Of a stretch of DNA of 64,000 nt, positions 18,358 to 26,890 are shown one piece after another; positions within the stretch are counted from its first letter, which is position 1; the number at the start of each line of letters is the position of its first letter. Under the pieces are notes generated by a model. That model worked only from the letters and a program-made list of their open reading frames with translations. It was not told where the DNA came from and made no database searches. This DNA comes from Chryseolinea sp. H1M3-3. Lineage in GTDB: Bacteria > Bacteroidota > Bacteroidia > Cytophagales > Cyclobacteriaceae. The position numbers and the translations under genes are program-made. The DNA lies in the NCBI RefSeq assembly GCF_029360725.1, contig NZ_JARKMY010000010.1, positions 381,310-445,309 on the forward strand, written 5' to 3'.

Positions 18358-19065
18358 TTACTTTCTGTTTCCAGTGATAAGCTTTATACTTTCTTTAAAA
18401 GATTCTCCAACTGGAATTTCGGTTTCATGAATACATACAAAATCTCTTTTAATAGAAGTAACCTTATCAACAGCGACGATAAATGACTTATGTATACGAA
18501 TGAATTTAGAAGGGGATAGCTTTTCTTCCATTGCCTTCATGCTCATTCGCGTAAGTATCGGTTTGGAAGCAGACGACAGGTGTATCTTAATATAATCCTT
18601 CAACCCTTCGACATGCGTAATGTCATCAAAAATAATCTTAACAAGACTGTACTCGACATTAATAAAAATGTGGTCAGGAATTGAAACAGCTTTGGTTGAC
18701 TTTTCAGTCCTCATGTCGAAAAGGAGTTTAGCTTTATTACAAGCTTTAATAAAACGCTCAAGCGCCACGGGCTTCACTAAATAATCTACAACCGACAAGT
18801 TGAATCCCTCAAGTGCATATTGCTCATAGGCAGTAACCAGAATAACCATCGGTGGTTCTGGAAGCGTCTGAATAAACTGCAATCCATTTAGGCCAGGCAT
18901 CTGAACGTCCGTGAATATGAGATCTATTTTTCCGGCGTGTAGCGATTCCGATGCATCACGCGCGTTTTTACAGCGAGCTACCAGTTCCAAATAAGGAACA
19001 TGCCTGATGTTGTCCACCAGAAGATCCAATGCCCATTTCTCATCATCGACCGCAATACAACGCAT
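18358..19065 (-). CDS. LytTR-family response regulator
   Basis: A 235-residue two-domain regulator. The receiver domain (about 1-120) has the acidic pair DDE at residues 7-9, the phospho-acceptor Asp53 in LIFTDVQMPGLNG, and the later Thr and Lys (VTAYE, VKP). The C-terminal LytTR DNA-binding domain (about 130-235) shows the block FIRIHKSFIVAVDKV. It should be phosphorylated by the LytS-type kinase encoded directly upstream, two bases away on the same strand, and then bind DNA. Its targets are not known. The retropepsin and small membrane protein genes downstream on the same strand could be among them. Confidence 0.92.
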   Translation of the reverse strand: MRCIAVDDEKWALDLLVDNIRHVPYLELVARCKNARDASESLHAGKIDLIFTDVQMPGLNGLQFIQTLPEPPMVILVTAYEQYALEGFNLSVVDYLVKPVALERFIKACNKAKLLFDMRTEKSTKAVSIPDHIFINVEYSLVKIIFDDITHVEGLKDYIKIHLSSASKPILTRMSMKAMEEKLSPSKFIRIHKSFIVAVDKVTSIKRDFVCIHETEIPVGESFKESIKLITGNRK

Positions 19066-19067
19066 GG

Positions 19068-20063
19068 TTAACGTAGTTTTATCCTAAGATCGACTTCAAA
19101 AATACCCTCCCTTTTCTTAATTGAAAGCTGATGTCTTTTAGCGTATAAAAGATTTAAACGCGATTTTACATTGCTAAGTCCAATCCCGGAGTTCATATCT
19201 TTTGACAAATTTCCCTTTTCGAATTTGTTCATAACCTTGAAGTGTAATGAATCATCCTTCACAAACAGGTCGAGTTTAATTACGGGTTTTTCCAGAACAG
19301 TGATTCCATGTTTAAATGCATTTTCCACAAAAGGAATGAGTAGCATCGGTTCAATCGAATACGCCGTACTGTCATAATTAAAATTCGTTTGAATCACTAC
19401 ATCTTGATCAAAACGAAGCTCCTGTAAATTGATATAATTTGTTAGGTACTCTAACTCCACCTGCACCGGTATCTTCTTTACCTCCGACTCAAAAAGCATA
19501 TAGCGCATGAGTCCTGAAAGCTTTATCAGGGATGGTTCGAGTTTTTCGGACCGATGTCGCGCCATAGACACGAGATTATTCAATACGTTGAATAAAAAAT
19601 GAGGATTTACCTGGGATCGAAGAAATTTCAGTTCCATAGCAAGTTGTTCCCTTTCCGAATTTATCTTATCCAATATTAGCCGATAAACTGTACTGATAAC
19701 AAAAAACACAACGATGGGAAAAAAGGTAAATCCGAAGAAATCCTGACTTGCCGCCAATAGCGGAAACGATGCATTCAAAATCAACACCTTAAGATTATAA
19801 ATGACAAGTATCAACAATGCTACACTGACTACATACAGCCACCAAAATCTGGAATTAAAAAGCTTCGAATACAAATAATATGCATTGAAATAAAACAGAC
19901 CAATGTGTATAATATTGGTTAGTGTAAAAAAATTACACCGAAAAGATCCTACGTGTACGTAATGATTTTCAGGAGATGAAAATGTATAGGGCAATACCAA
20001 TACCGCTCCCCAGACCAGAACGTGTAAAGCTATCGTAACATATTTTGAAGTTGTCACCTGCAT
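19068..20063 (-). CDS. LytS-type sensor histidine kinase (His_kinase family)
   Basis: A 331-residue membrane kinase. Four hydrophobic segments lie in the first 130 residues (about 9-27, 45-66, 74-97 and 112-128). The phospho-acceptor block LRSQVNPHFLFNVLNNL has His155. The C-terminal ATP-binding part carries PMLLIPFVENAFKHGI (N box) and SGIGLSNVKSRL (G box). No extracytoplasmic ligand domain is visible, so sensing probably happens within the membrane. It forms a two-gene operon with the LytTR regulator downstream. The short distance between the genes suggests coupled translation. Confidence 0.92.
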   Translation of the reverse strand: MQVTTSKYVTIALHVLVWGAVLVLPYTFSSPENHYVHVGSFRCNFFTLTNIIHIGLFYFNAYYLYSKLFNSRFWWLYVVSVALLILVIYNLKVLILNASFPLLAASQDFFGFTFFPIVVFFVISTVYRLILDKINSEREQLAMELKFLRSQVNPHFLFNVLNNLVSMARHRSEKLEPSLIKLSGLMRYMLFESEVKKIPVQVELEYLTNYINLQELRFDQDVVIQTNFNYDSTAYSIEPMLLIPFVENAFKHGITVLEKPVIKLDLFVKDDSLHFKVMNKFEKGNLSKDMNSGIGLSNVKSRLNLLYAKRHQLSIKKREGIFEVDLRIKLR

Positions 20064-20266
20064 TAGACAATAACAAATATGTCCAAAAATTTTCTATCAA
20101 AGGAAATTTGATACGAATGGGATAAGTCTGACGACAAACAGGTAACAATATACAACAACTAACAAAGATCAATCGCTTCAACAAACGGACTAAAAGCCAA
20201 ATCTTTGAGACATAAAGGAACCAAACTTTTAATGAATTATGATTTTGATTACCCTTTCACCTAGGT

Positions 20267-20839
20267 CTATTGTTTGAGGTGACCCAGTGGAGGTCCTACG
20301 CGCTCAAACCCGTGTGCTTTTCGAAAATTGTTTGCTTCTTCCTGCGACATATTCGACAGTTTCCCCTCGCTCACGGCATGAAAATATTCTTCCATTTTAC
20401 CAGCCGGTTGAAAGAACATCAGCAACCTTCCTTCACCTTCACCTAGCTTCGCAAAACAATGTGGTACCCCTCTTGGACCAAATACGCTGTCACCCTCTTT
20501 AAGCTGATAAACTTCTTCACCAACCTTAACAGCAAATTGGCCCTTTAATACATACCACCATTCATCCTGGTTATAATGGATATGAAGGGCTGGCCCACCC
20601 TCTCTCACACGAACTGATTCAAACATGTAGATGTCGCCTTCAGTATCTTTTGAAGACACCTTACAAAAAAAAGTATCACCTTCAAATAAGGATATGCTTT
20701 TACCAAAGCGATCTTTGCCCGCATCGACTTTAAAAGCTTTAGGGATTCTCGTCCTGACGTATTGTTTTGCCTGGATAGCAAGTGGAAGCGTCATTGTAAT
20801 TCCAGCTAGAATTCGTTTGAAAAAATTTTTTCTTTTCAT
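20267..20839 (-). CDS. Exported cupin-domain protein
   Basis: A 190-residue protein with an N-terminal signal (MKRKNFFKRILAGITMTLPLA, cleavage probably after AIQA). The cupin barrel spans about residues 60-150. Its metal-binding motif reads HIHYNQDEWWYVLKG, with the His and Glu ligands, and the second cupin motif GPRGVPHCF carries the last His. The protein probably binds a divalent metal in the periplasm. Members of this group act as quercetinase-like dioxygenases, isomerases or simple binding proteins; the reaction here is unknown. A terminator separates it from the gene upstream on the same strand, so it is probably transcribed alone. Confidence 0.82.
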   Translation of the reverse strand: MKRKNFFKRILAGITMTLPLAIQAKQYVRTRIPKAFKVDAGKDRFGKSISLFEGDTFFCKVSSKDTEGDIYMFESVRVREGGPALHIHYNQDEWWYVLKGQFAVKVGEEVYQLKEGDSVFGPRGVPHCFAKLGEGEGRLLMFFQPAGKMEEYFHAVSEGKLSNMSQEEANNFRKAHGFERVGPPLGHLKQ

Positions 20840-20991
20840 AATATCTTTCTTTTAGAAGTGTATAGCTGCTTGCGACTGACTAACAAAATCATCGCCTTAC
20901 CTTTCAAAAAGAATATATTTTATGAGCGAAATCAATCACCTTTTTGGGTGATGATCAAGGCAACAGGAAGCGTAACTTTTCCGAATTTGGG

Positions 20992-21025
20992 TAATAAAAA
21001 AGGTCTGAAAAACTTCAGACCTTTT
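20992..21025 (-). terminator. Rho-independent terminator of the pyridoxamine-oxidase-like gene
   Basis: AAAAGGTCTGAA at 20998-21009 pairs with TTCAGACCTTTT at 21014-21025 around a 4-base loop. Read on the minus strand, it lies 27 bases after the stop codon at 21052 and ends in a T-run. Confidence 0.8.
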
Positions 21026-21051
21026 ATTGCAGAAAAATAGCTATTAAAAAG

Positions 21052-21573
21052 CTACCTAACTGATATTGTTCCCTCCACGCCTTCCTCAAAGGTCTTCCCG
21101 ACAACGGCAGATGCCGCAATTTTGATAAGCGATACAAGTTTGCCATCTTTCGTATCCCAGTAAAATCCTTGTTCCGGCGTAACTTTTATAACAGTAACCC
21201 GAGGATCATCCTTTCCTTCCGGAAACCACGCCTTTGCGATATCACTCCAAAGTTCATCGATCTTTTGCCGATCCCGCGATATGCTGGCCTTACCATATAC
21301 AGACAAGAATTCATAGTTGGAAGTGTTGGAAATAAATAACTGCACCCTTGGATCGCTGATAATCTCTTGATTTTTATCGCTGTCACTGGCACTTAAAAAC
21401 CAAAAATTTCCCTGGTCGCATACCTTTTGCACAGCCATCGGTCGTGTGGTAAGAGGAACCGTTGTTAAACGTGTCGTAAAAAGACAGGTTGATTCATGTT
21501 TTACAAGTTCTTTAAATTTATCAATCGCCTCCTTATGGGTGAGGTTTTTGATTTTTGATGCATCGTTTTCCAT
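21052..21573 (-). CDS. Pyridoxamine 5'-phosphate oxidase-fold protein (general stress protein 26-like)
   Basis: A 173-residue cytoplasmic split-barrel protein. Typical blocks are CLFTTRLTTVPLTTRPMAVQKV, NFWFLSASDSDKNQEI, VQLFISNTSNYEFLSVYGKA, and the C-terminal VTVIKVTPEQGFYWDT. These proteins bind flavin and are linked to stress tolerance or flavin-dependent reduction; they are not the vitamin B6 oxidase itself. The length fits the family. It is followed by its own hairpin terminator and appears to be a single-gene unit. Confidence 0.85.
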   Translation of the reverse strand: MENDASKIKNLTHKEAIDKFKELVKHESTCLFTTRLTTVPLTTRPMAVQKVCDQGNFWFLSASDSDKNQEIISDPRVQLFISNTSNYEFLSVYGKASISRDRQKIDELWSDIAKAWFPEGKDDPRVTVIKVTPEQGFYWDTKDGKLVSLIKIAASAVVGKTFEEGVEGTISVR

Positions 21574-21837
21574 ACATTATTTGTTTGTTACCGGTTTGAG
21601 GCTCCAAATAGCGTTCCTATTACGATTAATGCATTTGTTTAACACAACGAGCTAAAATATGACAATAGCGCCCACCAACCTTGAACAAAACACAGCATTT
21701 GCGGTCCACATTGTAGAGATATTTACGCGCTGAATAACAACACCAGGTCTACACGCCGTTTTATTATTGCTGTGATGTGATCCTTAGATATATACAACGT
21801 TATGTTTACGGAACTTTAATCATACATGAAGTCATCA

Positions 21838-22620
21838 TCAAAAGGAGTAGTTAGATTCCAAAGCTGATGCGCTTACGACACCGTTCCCGTTTCGGAGGTC
21901 CTTTCTAATTCGAATCAAACGAGATACAAGCCTTTCTGCTTTTTCCCCTCCGTTATACAAATAACTTTTTCTATCCTGAAGATATCGCCTCTCAAAATCA
22001 TTGGCATACTTTCCACTTTGGTCCTTTGGGTTATGGCCGACGAAACTGATACTAACCTCTGGCCTTTTGTATTTCTTTTCATAAAACTTCAGATATTCAG
22101 CAAGATTGGGCACTATATATTTTATATGACCCAATTCATGGCTTAACAAGAATAAAGCATTTTCAACCATCCAAATATCAACAGAGACAGAATAATCGCC
22201 ATAAGTTGAGACATTCATGTCTTCATCCATTGACCGTCGTTCGAAAAAGCTTGCTGCCTTAAGTTGTACTTTGGAATTTTCACGCGGCACTACTTTTACA
22301 TATACATCCGTTGGCCTTCCTTTCTTATCTTTTATACTATCAATCTCATTGTAAATGCCAGGAGAGACAATTCTTAGTTCCTCAATCAATGCGGCTGTGA
22401 TTTCATAAAACGATATATAGTTAATCAAAGCTTCAATGTTGGATTTCACATCAAGCCGTTGAATCACTGTCATATTCTTATCTTCTACTAACAATAAATT
22501 TAGTTTTTGAAGGGATGTCTTAGCGCATTGGAGTTCCGATTCATAACCGTTTTTGATTCGTCCAACTACATGGCTGTACGAAAAAACAAATAGCACAATA
22601 ACCAAATAAAATGTCTTCAT
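21838..22620 (-). CDS. Exported protein with an HELGH zinc-protease-like motif
   Basis: The start at 22620 (MKTFYLVIVLFVFSYSHVVG) gives 260 residues and a signal peptide; the longer frame from 22767 adds an unlikely N-terminus. The middle holds LFLLSHELGHIKYI, the HExxH zinc-binding pattern of metallopeptidases, near residues 155-168. A glutamate-rich stretch follows and could provide the third ligand. The N-terminal half looks mostly helical. The protein would act in the periplasm. I do not recognise a named peptidase family, and the HExxH pattern alone is weak proof of catalysis. It stands alone between two regions without genes. Confidence 0.7.
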   Translation of the reverse strand: MKTFYLVIVLFVFSYSHVVGRIKNGYESELQCAKTSLQKLNLLLVEDKNMTVIQRLDVKSNIEALINYISFYEITAALIEELRIVSPGIYNEIDSIKDKKGRPTDVYVKVVPRENSKVQLKAASFFERRSMDEDMNVSTYGDYSVSVDIWMVENALFLLSHELGHIKYIVPNLAEYLKFYEKKYKRPEVSISFVGHNPKDQSGKYANDFERRYLQDRKSYLYNGGEKAERLVSRLIRIRKDLRNGNGVVSASALESNYSF

Positions 22621-23115
22621 GTCATGATTGTTAATGTTAACTTTTTTTAAAACTAATAAGCAATAAGAATCCACTGCTAAATCATTATCACTTAGCATGT
22701 CGCGACGCTTTACAGTTCTGAGGATATCCGCTAAGCAGGCAATTGAACTCGCAACTGCGTGAGTCAATTTTTGTACCTGACTAAAAACGTCAAATTTTTA
22801 CATTACAAAGGCTAGTGTAATGCTCGTCGTTCATTCGTGAACAGAATTATGTTCCGAATCGAACAACGGTCACTCGATCCGCTTTAAATATAATTGATGA
22901 CAATACGTTTACTTGAGGTTTAGCAGAAGGTTACTTAAGAGATGATGACCTTTCCAGAAAAGTTGCATGCCAAGCATTTAAAAAAATAACATTTTGTAAA
23001 TTATTAACACTCAGAAAAAGATGTCCGCGTAAATCCAGCCGGAGATATCAAAAAAATATTAGAAATTTATTTAACGGCAAGTTGATGCTATGCATTAAAT
23101 GCTACAGGTGTGAAT
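22621..23115 (+). other. Region without a visible gene
   Basis: About 500 bases with many stops in all frames. The part near 22621-22770 is the untranslated start of the HELGH protein gene. I see no RNA gene or clear repeat. Confidence 0.5.
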
Positions 23116-23301
23116 CTACCTCACAAAGTCGGATTTATTGATGATGGTTACGAAGGCATACCCTAACACAATAACGGTTAAAATAATAATGACAACGGTG
23201 GGCGTTTTCTTAGGTTTTGCAAAGAAGATGAATAAAAGAATGTCTATTAAAAACGTCCACATAAATAAAGATAGATAATTTGAATTACTTTCAATAGTCA
23301 T
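23116..23301 (-). CDS. Small membrane protein, 61 residues
   Basis: Two hydrophobic segments are visible, about residues 10-28 (LSLFMWTFLIDILLFIFFA) and 34-52 (TPTVVIIILTVIVLGYAFV), joined by a basic KPKKT turn. This is a plausible inner-membrane hairpin of unknown function. It has no partner gene nearby, so the call depends on composition alone. Confidence 0.45.
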   Translation of the reverse strand: MTIESNSNYLSLFMWTFLIDILLFIFFAKPKKTPTVVIIILTVIVLGYAFVTIINKSDFVR

Positions 23302-23420
23302 AATTCATAAACACCATGCTTTAAGACCATCACATCGCCCGTCAGGACATATTTAATAAAGTGGCTGTACATTGATTCGAACAATGTTTTGTCGCTGGTT
23401 TTAACCATCATAAACTACCC

Positions 23421-23481
23421 AGGTAGAGTGGTGGGATTCGAACCCATTCAGCAACTGTTTTGCCATTAAACTAACAACCTT
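23421..23481 (-). pseudogene. Decayed tRNA lacking the anticodon arm (Gly-like)
   Basis: On the minus strand the sequence shows a D-arm with GUUU pairing with AAAC (TTAGTTTAATGGCAAAAC, as in Gly tRNAs) and an intact T-arm core GGGTTCGAATCCC. The acceptor strands pair only in part (AGGUUGU with UCUACCU, two mismatches). Between D- and T-arm there are only about nine bases, so the anticodon arm is missing. It is a relic and not a functional tRNA. The region between 23302 and 23639 holds nothing else that I can name. Confidence 0.55.
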
Positions 23482-23639
23482 ATACTTTGAACTCAAACGA
23501 TTAGCAATCTAAAATAGTTTGAACTTATCTTTCAAAAAAAAATTTATTTCAATTACCTACCAAACACTTTTCTCCTGACATACTATTGACATCGAACAGA
23601 AGAACTTTAATACCATGATAGAAAATCAAAACAACATTT

Positions 23640-24212
23640 ATGGAAAAGGTAAATGGCATCCGCACATTTAATCCGGCAGACCGGAACGCGTGGCGAAACT
23701 GGCTTCTTAAAAATCATGAGTCAACCGACCCGGTTTGCTTGATCGTATTTCACAAAAAGAGCAAGCCGCCTAATATAGCGTACGACGAAGCCGTTGAAGA
23801 GGCGCTTTGTTTTGGGTGGATTGACAACAAGGGAATGAAAAGAAACGATGAAAGTATGTATTTGCAATTTTGTCCCCGAAAGGAAAAAAGCAATTGGAGC
23901 AAACTCAATCGTGAGAGAGCCGAAAAAATGATCCAAACGGGATTGATGACGCCTGCCGGACAGTATTTTGTTGACATTGCCAAGAAAACCGGCGCATGGG
24001 ATGCATCTCTCCAAACTGACGTAATCCCCGCCGACTTACAAAAAGCTTTTGATAAAAAGAAAAAAGCTTTTAAGAATTTCCAGTCTTTCGCACCATCGTC
24101 TCAGCGTTTAATAATTCAATGGATCACCGATGCAAAAAAAGCGGAGACCCGCCAACAGCGAATTGAAAAGACGGTAGAACTCGCGGCGCAAAATATTAAA
24201 GCGAAGCCGTAG
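23640..24212 (+). CDS. YdeI/OmpD-associated family protein
   Basis: A 190-residue cytoplasmic protein. The conserved blocks of the YdeI family are present: WRNWLLKNHES, VCLIVFHKKSKPPN, YDEAVEEALCFGWIDNKGM, FCPRKEKSNWSKLNRERAEKM, and a C-terminal SSQRLIIQWITDAKKAETRQQRI. In this family the last block is the so-called bacteriocin-protection or YdeI C-terminal region. Members have been linked to stress and antimicrobial-peptide tolerance, but the molecular function is not settled. The gene stands alone, convergent with the DoxX gene. Confidence 0.85.
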   Translation: MEKVNGIRTFNPADRNAWRNWLLKNHESTDPVCLIVFHKKSKPPNIAYDEAVEEALCFGWIDNKGMKRNDESMYLQFCPRKEKSNWSKLNRERAEKMIQTGLMTPAGQYFVDIAKKTGAWDASLQTDVIPADLQKAFDKKKKAFKNFQSFAPSSQRLIIQWITDAKKAETRQQRIEKTVELAAQNIKAKP

Positions 24213-24244
24213 TACCCCGCAGGTTCCATTTTTTTGTTGTATCA

Positions 24245-24628
24245 TCAAATGATAAGTTTGAAATGCTTATCGGTTGCTAACAATACAACAGATGAAATGG
24301 ATCCCAGCAGGGCTCCATAAAAATGCTCGTATTCATGATAAGCAAAATGTACCATCAACGCACCAATTGCAAAGGGAAAAAGCCAAAGCACCGCGATGTT
24401 CTTCACTTCATGATATCGTATGCCCATAAGCAATCCGATTACACCGATCAGTTCGCCGTAACCTATAAATAATGTCCATGTTTCATCGAATCCAAATGAC
24501 AGCATTCCTTCCATCATGCTTTGTTTCTGAAAAACTTTAAAGAGGCTTGCATAACCGAAGAGATAAAGATAATACACGAAGGTAGCCCAGTGAATTATTT
24601 GTTTGGCCATTTGAATTTTTAATTTCAT
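24245..24628 (-). CDS. DoxX-family membrane protein
   Basis: A 127-residue protein with four hydrophobic segments. Family features are the KVFQKQSMMEGMLSFGFDE segment after the first helix and GYGELIGVIGLLMGIRY in the second. Translation could start at 24628 or at 24610 (MAKQIIHW). DoxX proteins sit in the inner membrane and are often found beside redox-responsive regulators. Here the gene is divergent from an HxlR regulator, with a palindrome in between, so it is probably the regulator's target. Confidence 0.85.
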   Translation of the reverse strand: MKLKIQMAKQIIHWATFVYYLYLFGYASLFKVFQKQSMMEGMLSFGFDETWTLFIGYGELIGVIGLLMGIRYHEVKNIAVLWLFPFAIGALMVHFAYHEYEHFYGALLGSISSVVLLATDKHFKLII

Positions 24629-24666
24629 TTCACAAACTTCATATGTAAGTACCCGTTGAACAAGTA

Positions 24667-24682
24667 CCTACAAAATTGTAGG
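24667..24682. promoter_or_regulatory. Palindromic operator between doxX-like and hxlR-like genes
   Basis: CCTACAA and TTGTAGG form an inverted repeat with two central bases. Around it GTACC occurs at 24649-24653 and 24664-24668, and GGTAC at 24682-24686. This is a likely binding site for the HxlR-type regulator encoded 12 bases downstream, and it could control both divergent genes. Confidence 0.6.
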
Positions 24683-24694
24683 GTACCAACAAAT

Positions 24695-25060
24695 ATGTAT
24701 GATATGGTAAAGGAGACTACAAACAAATTAAATAAACGCACGCTTCAAGATGACTGTGGGATGGCATACTTCATGACCGTATTGAGTGGCCGATGGAAAC
24801 TTAGTCTCCTTGCATTCATGCTCGACGTTAAGACGTTACGCTATGGCGAACTTAAAAGGAAACTTCCAGCAATTTCAGAGCGGATGCTGATTACGCAATT
24901 AAAAGAATTGCAGAAGGATGGATTGATCTTTCGTACATCGTATCCTGAAGTACCTCCCCGCGTAGAATATGGACTTACTGACAAAGGTATGTCTTTGAAA
25001 AAAATCCTTTTGCTGATGTCGACGTGGGGTGAAGAAAATCGTCCTCGGGATAATCGGTAA
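24695..25060 (+). CDS. HxlR-family transcriptional regulator
   Basis: A winged-helix regulator of about 121 residues from the start at 24695 (MYDMVKETTN). The frame runs up to 24656, but that would place the palindromic operator inside the gene. The HxlR domain is complete: GMAYFMTVLSGRWKLSLLAF, LRYGELKRKLPAISERMLITQLKEL, DGLIFRTSYPEVPPRVEYGLTDKG. The early CGMAY cysteine lies where redox-sensing members such as HypR and YodB have theirs, so sensing of quinones or oxidants is possible. It is divergent from doxX, the classic arrangement. Confidence 0.87.
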   Translation: MYDMVKETTNKLNKRTLQDDCGMAYFMTVLSGRWKLSLLAFMLDVKTLRYGELKRKLPAISERMLITQLKELQKDGLIFRTSYPEVPPRVEYGLTDKGMSLKKILLLMSTWGEENRPRDNR

Positions 25061-25230
25061 AAAAACAACTGCGTACATCAGATGGGAAACGTCTTTAACG
25101 GAGCCGATAGACGGTCCGTGCTTTTCCACATCTTTACATGAATCGTTCCACGTTTACTGGCCGTGAACAATATTTCATTCTAGCCCTCTAATTTCATTAT
25201 AAACTGCTTCACAATATTTTTTAGAGAGCT

Positions 25231-26802
25231 TTATTTTAACTCGCCGACCAAAGTGAGGATGGACTTTTTTGGAATGACAATATTATCGGCATTTGATTTG
25301 GGAAGTGGCTTTAATCGCTCGTCCTCATTTGGGCCGGTTACGTAAGGCTGCCATGATTTTATCTCACCCCCCTTGGTGTGTATTGCAACAGATGAATCGC
25401 TGTTACCGTTGTTGATAATGACGGTTATTAGCGTTTGGTTGTTAGCGTCTAAATAAGACGAAATCATCAGTTGACTGACATTATCAAGGTCCATGTTCGC
25501 CGCAGTCACTGCGATTCGCTGCGCTCCGGGACGAATGAACCTGCTGAAATTCCCAAATGCCCAAAGGAGTTTTGAATCTTCAATTTCGCCTTCTGTTTTA
25601 TATTTTTCTGCATAGATCAACCCATCCTTATAGTCGTAAACGGAAACTGATAACCACCAGTGCCATGCCGAAGCATTTGCAAAAACAAGATCATGATGAA
25701 TTAATCTTGCAACGTATAAGGCAGGCGTAATGCCGGTATCTTTGCCAGGCCCTTTCACTTCTTCTTCGTCGCCTAGAATACAATATTCGCTTTGCCAGAA
25801 CTCCAGCGGCACGGTAGCAGTCTGTACTGTTTCAGAAACCTTCATCCGGACACGCTTCAATGTTTCAGCAGGCGCAGCGGTAAAATAGCTATGGCCAGTA
25901 ATGGTTTTATCTACGTTAGAAAGATCACCAAGGAATAATGGAGATTGTTCGTTGAAAAATTCATAGACCTGATTACCCCGTGTGGGTTTATCGGCTGTTT
26001 CATAAAGATAATTGAGCTTCCCCGCCTCCGCTATTTGAATCTTAATATCCAATTGCACAGCTGTTAAAAGTGAATCTAAATCTTTTGTGATTGCAAAAAT
26101 CTCCGCATTTGTAAATGGAGATCCTTCTTGTCCATTGCCCGTCCAATCCCACTGCGGTTCATTAAAAGGGCTTAGGTAGTTGAAAGGGATTTCTTCCTTA
26201 TGAAATTGTTTGGCAACTTCCACCAGAAATTTCGAGAAAGGTAAATAGTTTCCAACTGGAATATTGGCTTCTTCCCCATTACTGGAATATGCCTTACCAT
26301 TTTTTGTCAATTGAATAGGTGGGCTATTGGTAAAACCAAGGAATTGCTTTACACCTCTTTGCTTTGCAGCATGCATAAACCATTTCTGACCGGCCTGCTT
26401 TGTCCAATCGTATGACATATCATCTTGAAGAAAGCCTTCCGTTTTTCTCCAATCATCAGAAATATTATTTTGGGTTGCACTTCCCGCACCGATGTTGAAT
26501 CTCCATAACGACAAACCGATACCTTTGGGTTTTCCAAGATCATCTACCTCCATGCTAAATAACCAGTCGGCTACCTGCTTTCTTTTGGCATCAGGCCATT
26601 GTCCTATATATTGACAAGCCCAGGCATCCGACGCACCAAAATTTCTTATGATTTGTTTTTTGTCGGCCAGATCAATCACAATAGTATTTTGGGTATCATC
26701 TTCGTATGCTTCTAACGAACTATTTTTTGAACATCCTGCCAGTAAAGCCAAAGAAAAAAATAAGCTGAATAATGTGCGGCCGGCTAAAGGGAAGTGCTTC
26801 AT
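25231..26802 (-). CDS. Glycoside hydrolase family 30, lipoprotein
   Basis: A 523-residue protein with lipobox LLAGC at Cys24. The GH30 barrel begins with IIRNFGASDAWACQY, the usual family opening. The catalytic acid is Glu215 (SPFNEPQWDW) and the probable nucleophile Glu339 (EFWQSEYC). The C-terminal part forms the GH30 side beta domain (VITVIINNGNSDSSVAIHT). GH30 enzymes split beta-linked glycans such as beta-1,6-glucan, beta-1,6-galactan or xylan; the subfamily and substrate here are uncertain. It lies downstream of susCD on the same strand, behind a strong hairpin, and is probably a cell-surface enzyme of this locus. Confidence 0.85.
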   Translation of the reverse strand: MKHFPLAGRTLFSLFFSLALLAGCSKNSSLEAYEDDTQNTIVIDLADKKQIIRNFGASDAWACQYIGQWPDAKRKQVADWLFSMEVDDLGKPKGIGLSLWRFNIGAGSATQNNISDDWRKTEGFLQDDMSYDWTKQAGQKWFMHAAKQRGVKQFLGFTNSPPIQLTKNGKAYSSNGEEANIPVGNYLPFSKFLVEVAKQFHKEEIPFNYLSPFNEPQWDWTGNGQEGSPFTNAEIFAITKDLDSLLTAVQLDIKIQIAEAGKLNYLYETADKPTRGNQVYEFFNEQSPLFLGDLSNVDKTITGHSYFTAAPAETLKRVRMKVSETVQTATVPLEFWQSEYCILGDEEEVKGPGKDTGITPALYVARLIHHDLVFANASAWHWWLSVSVYDYKDGLIYAEKYKTEGEIEDSKLLWAFGNFSRFIRPGAQRIAVTAANMDLDNVSQLMISSYLDANNQTLITVIINNGNSDSSVAIHTKGGEIKSWQPYVTGPNEDERLKPLPKSNADNIVIPKKSILTLVGELK

Positions 26803-26817
26803 TTTTCGTAATAAGAA

Positions 26818-26852
26818 TTTAAAAAAAGGTGAAGGTTCAAATGAACCTTCAC
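26818..26852 (-). terminator. Hairpin with T-run between susD and the GH30 gene
   Basis: GGTGAAGGTTCA at 26827-26838 pairs perfectly with TGAACCTTCACC at 26841-26852. Read on the minus strand, a T-run follows (the A-run at 26818-26826). It may end or attenuate the susCD transcript and lower expression of the GH30 gene. Confidence 0.8.
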
Positions 26853-26890
26853 CACATCACCCTAACCCAAACGAAAGAGTGATTTTGCTT

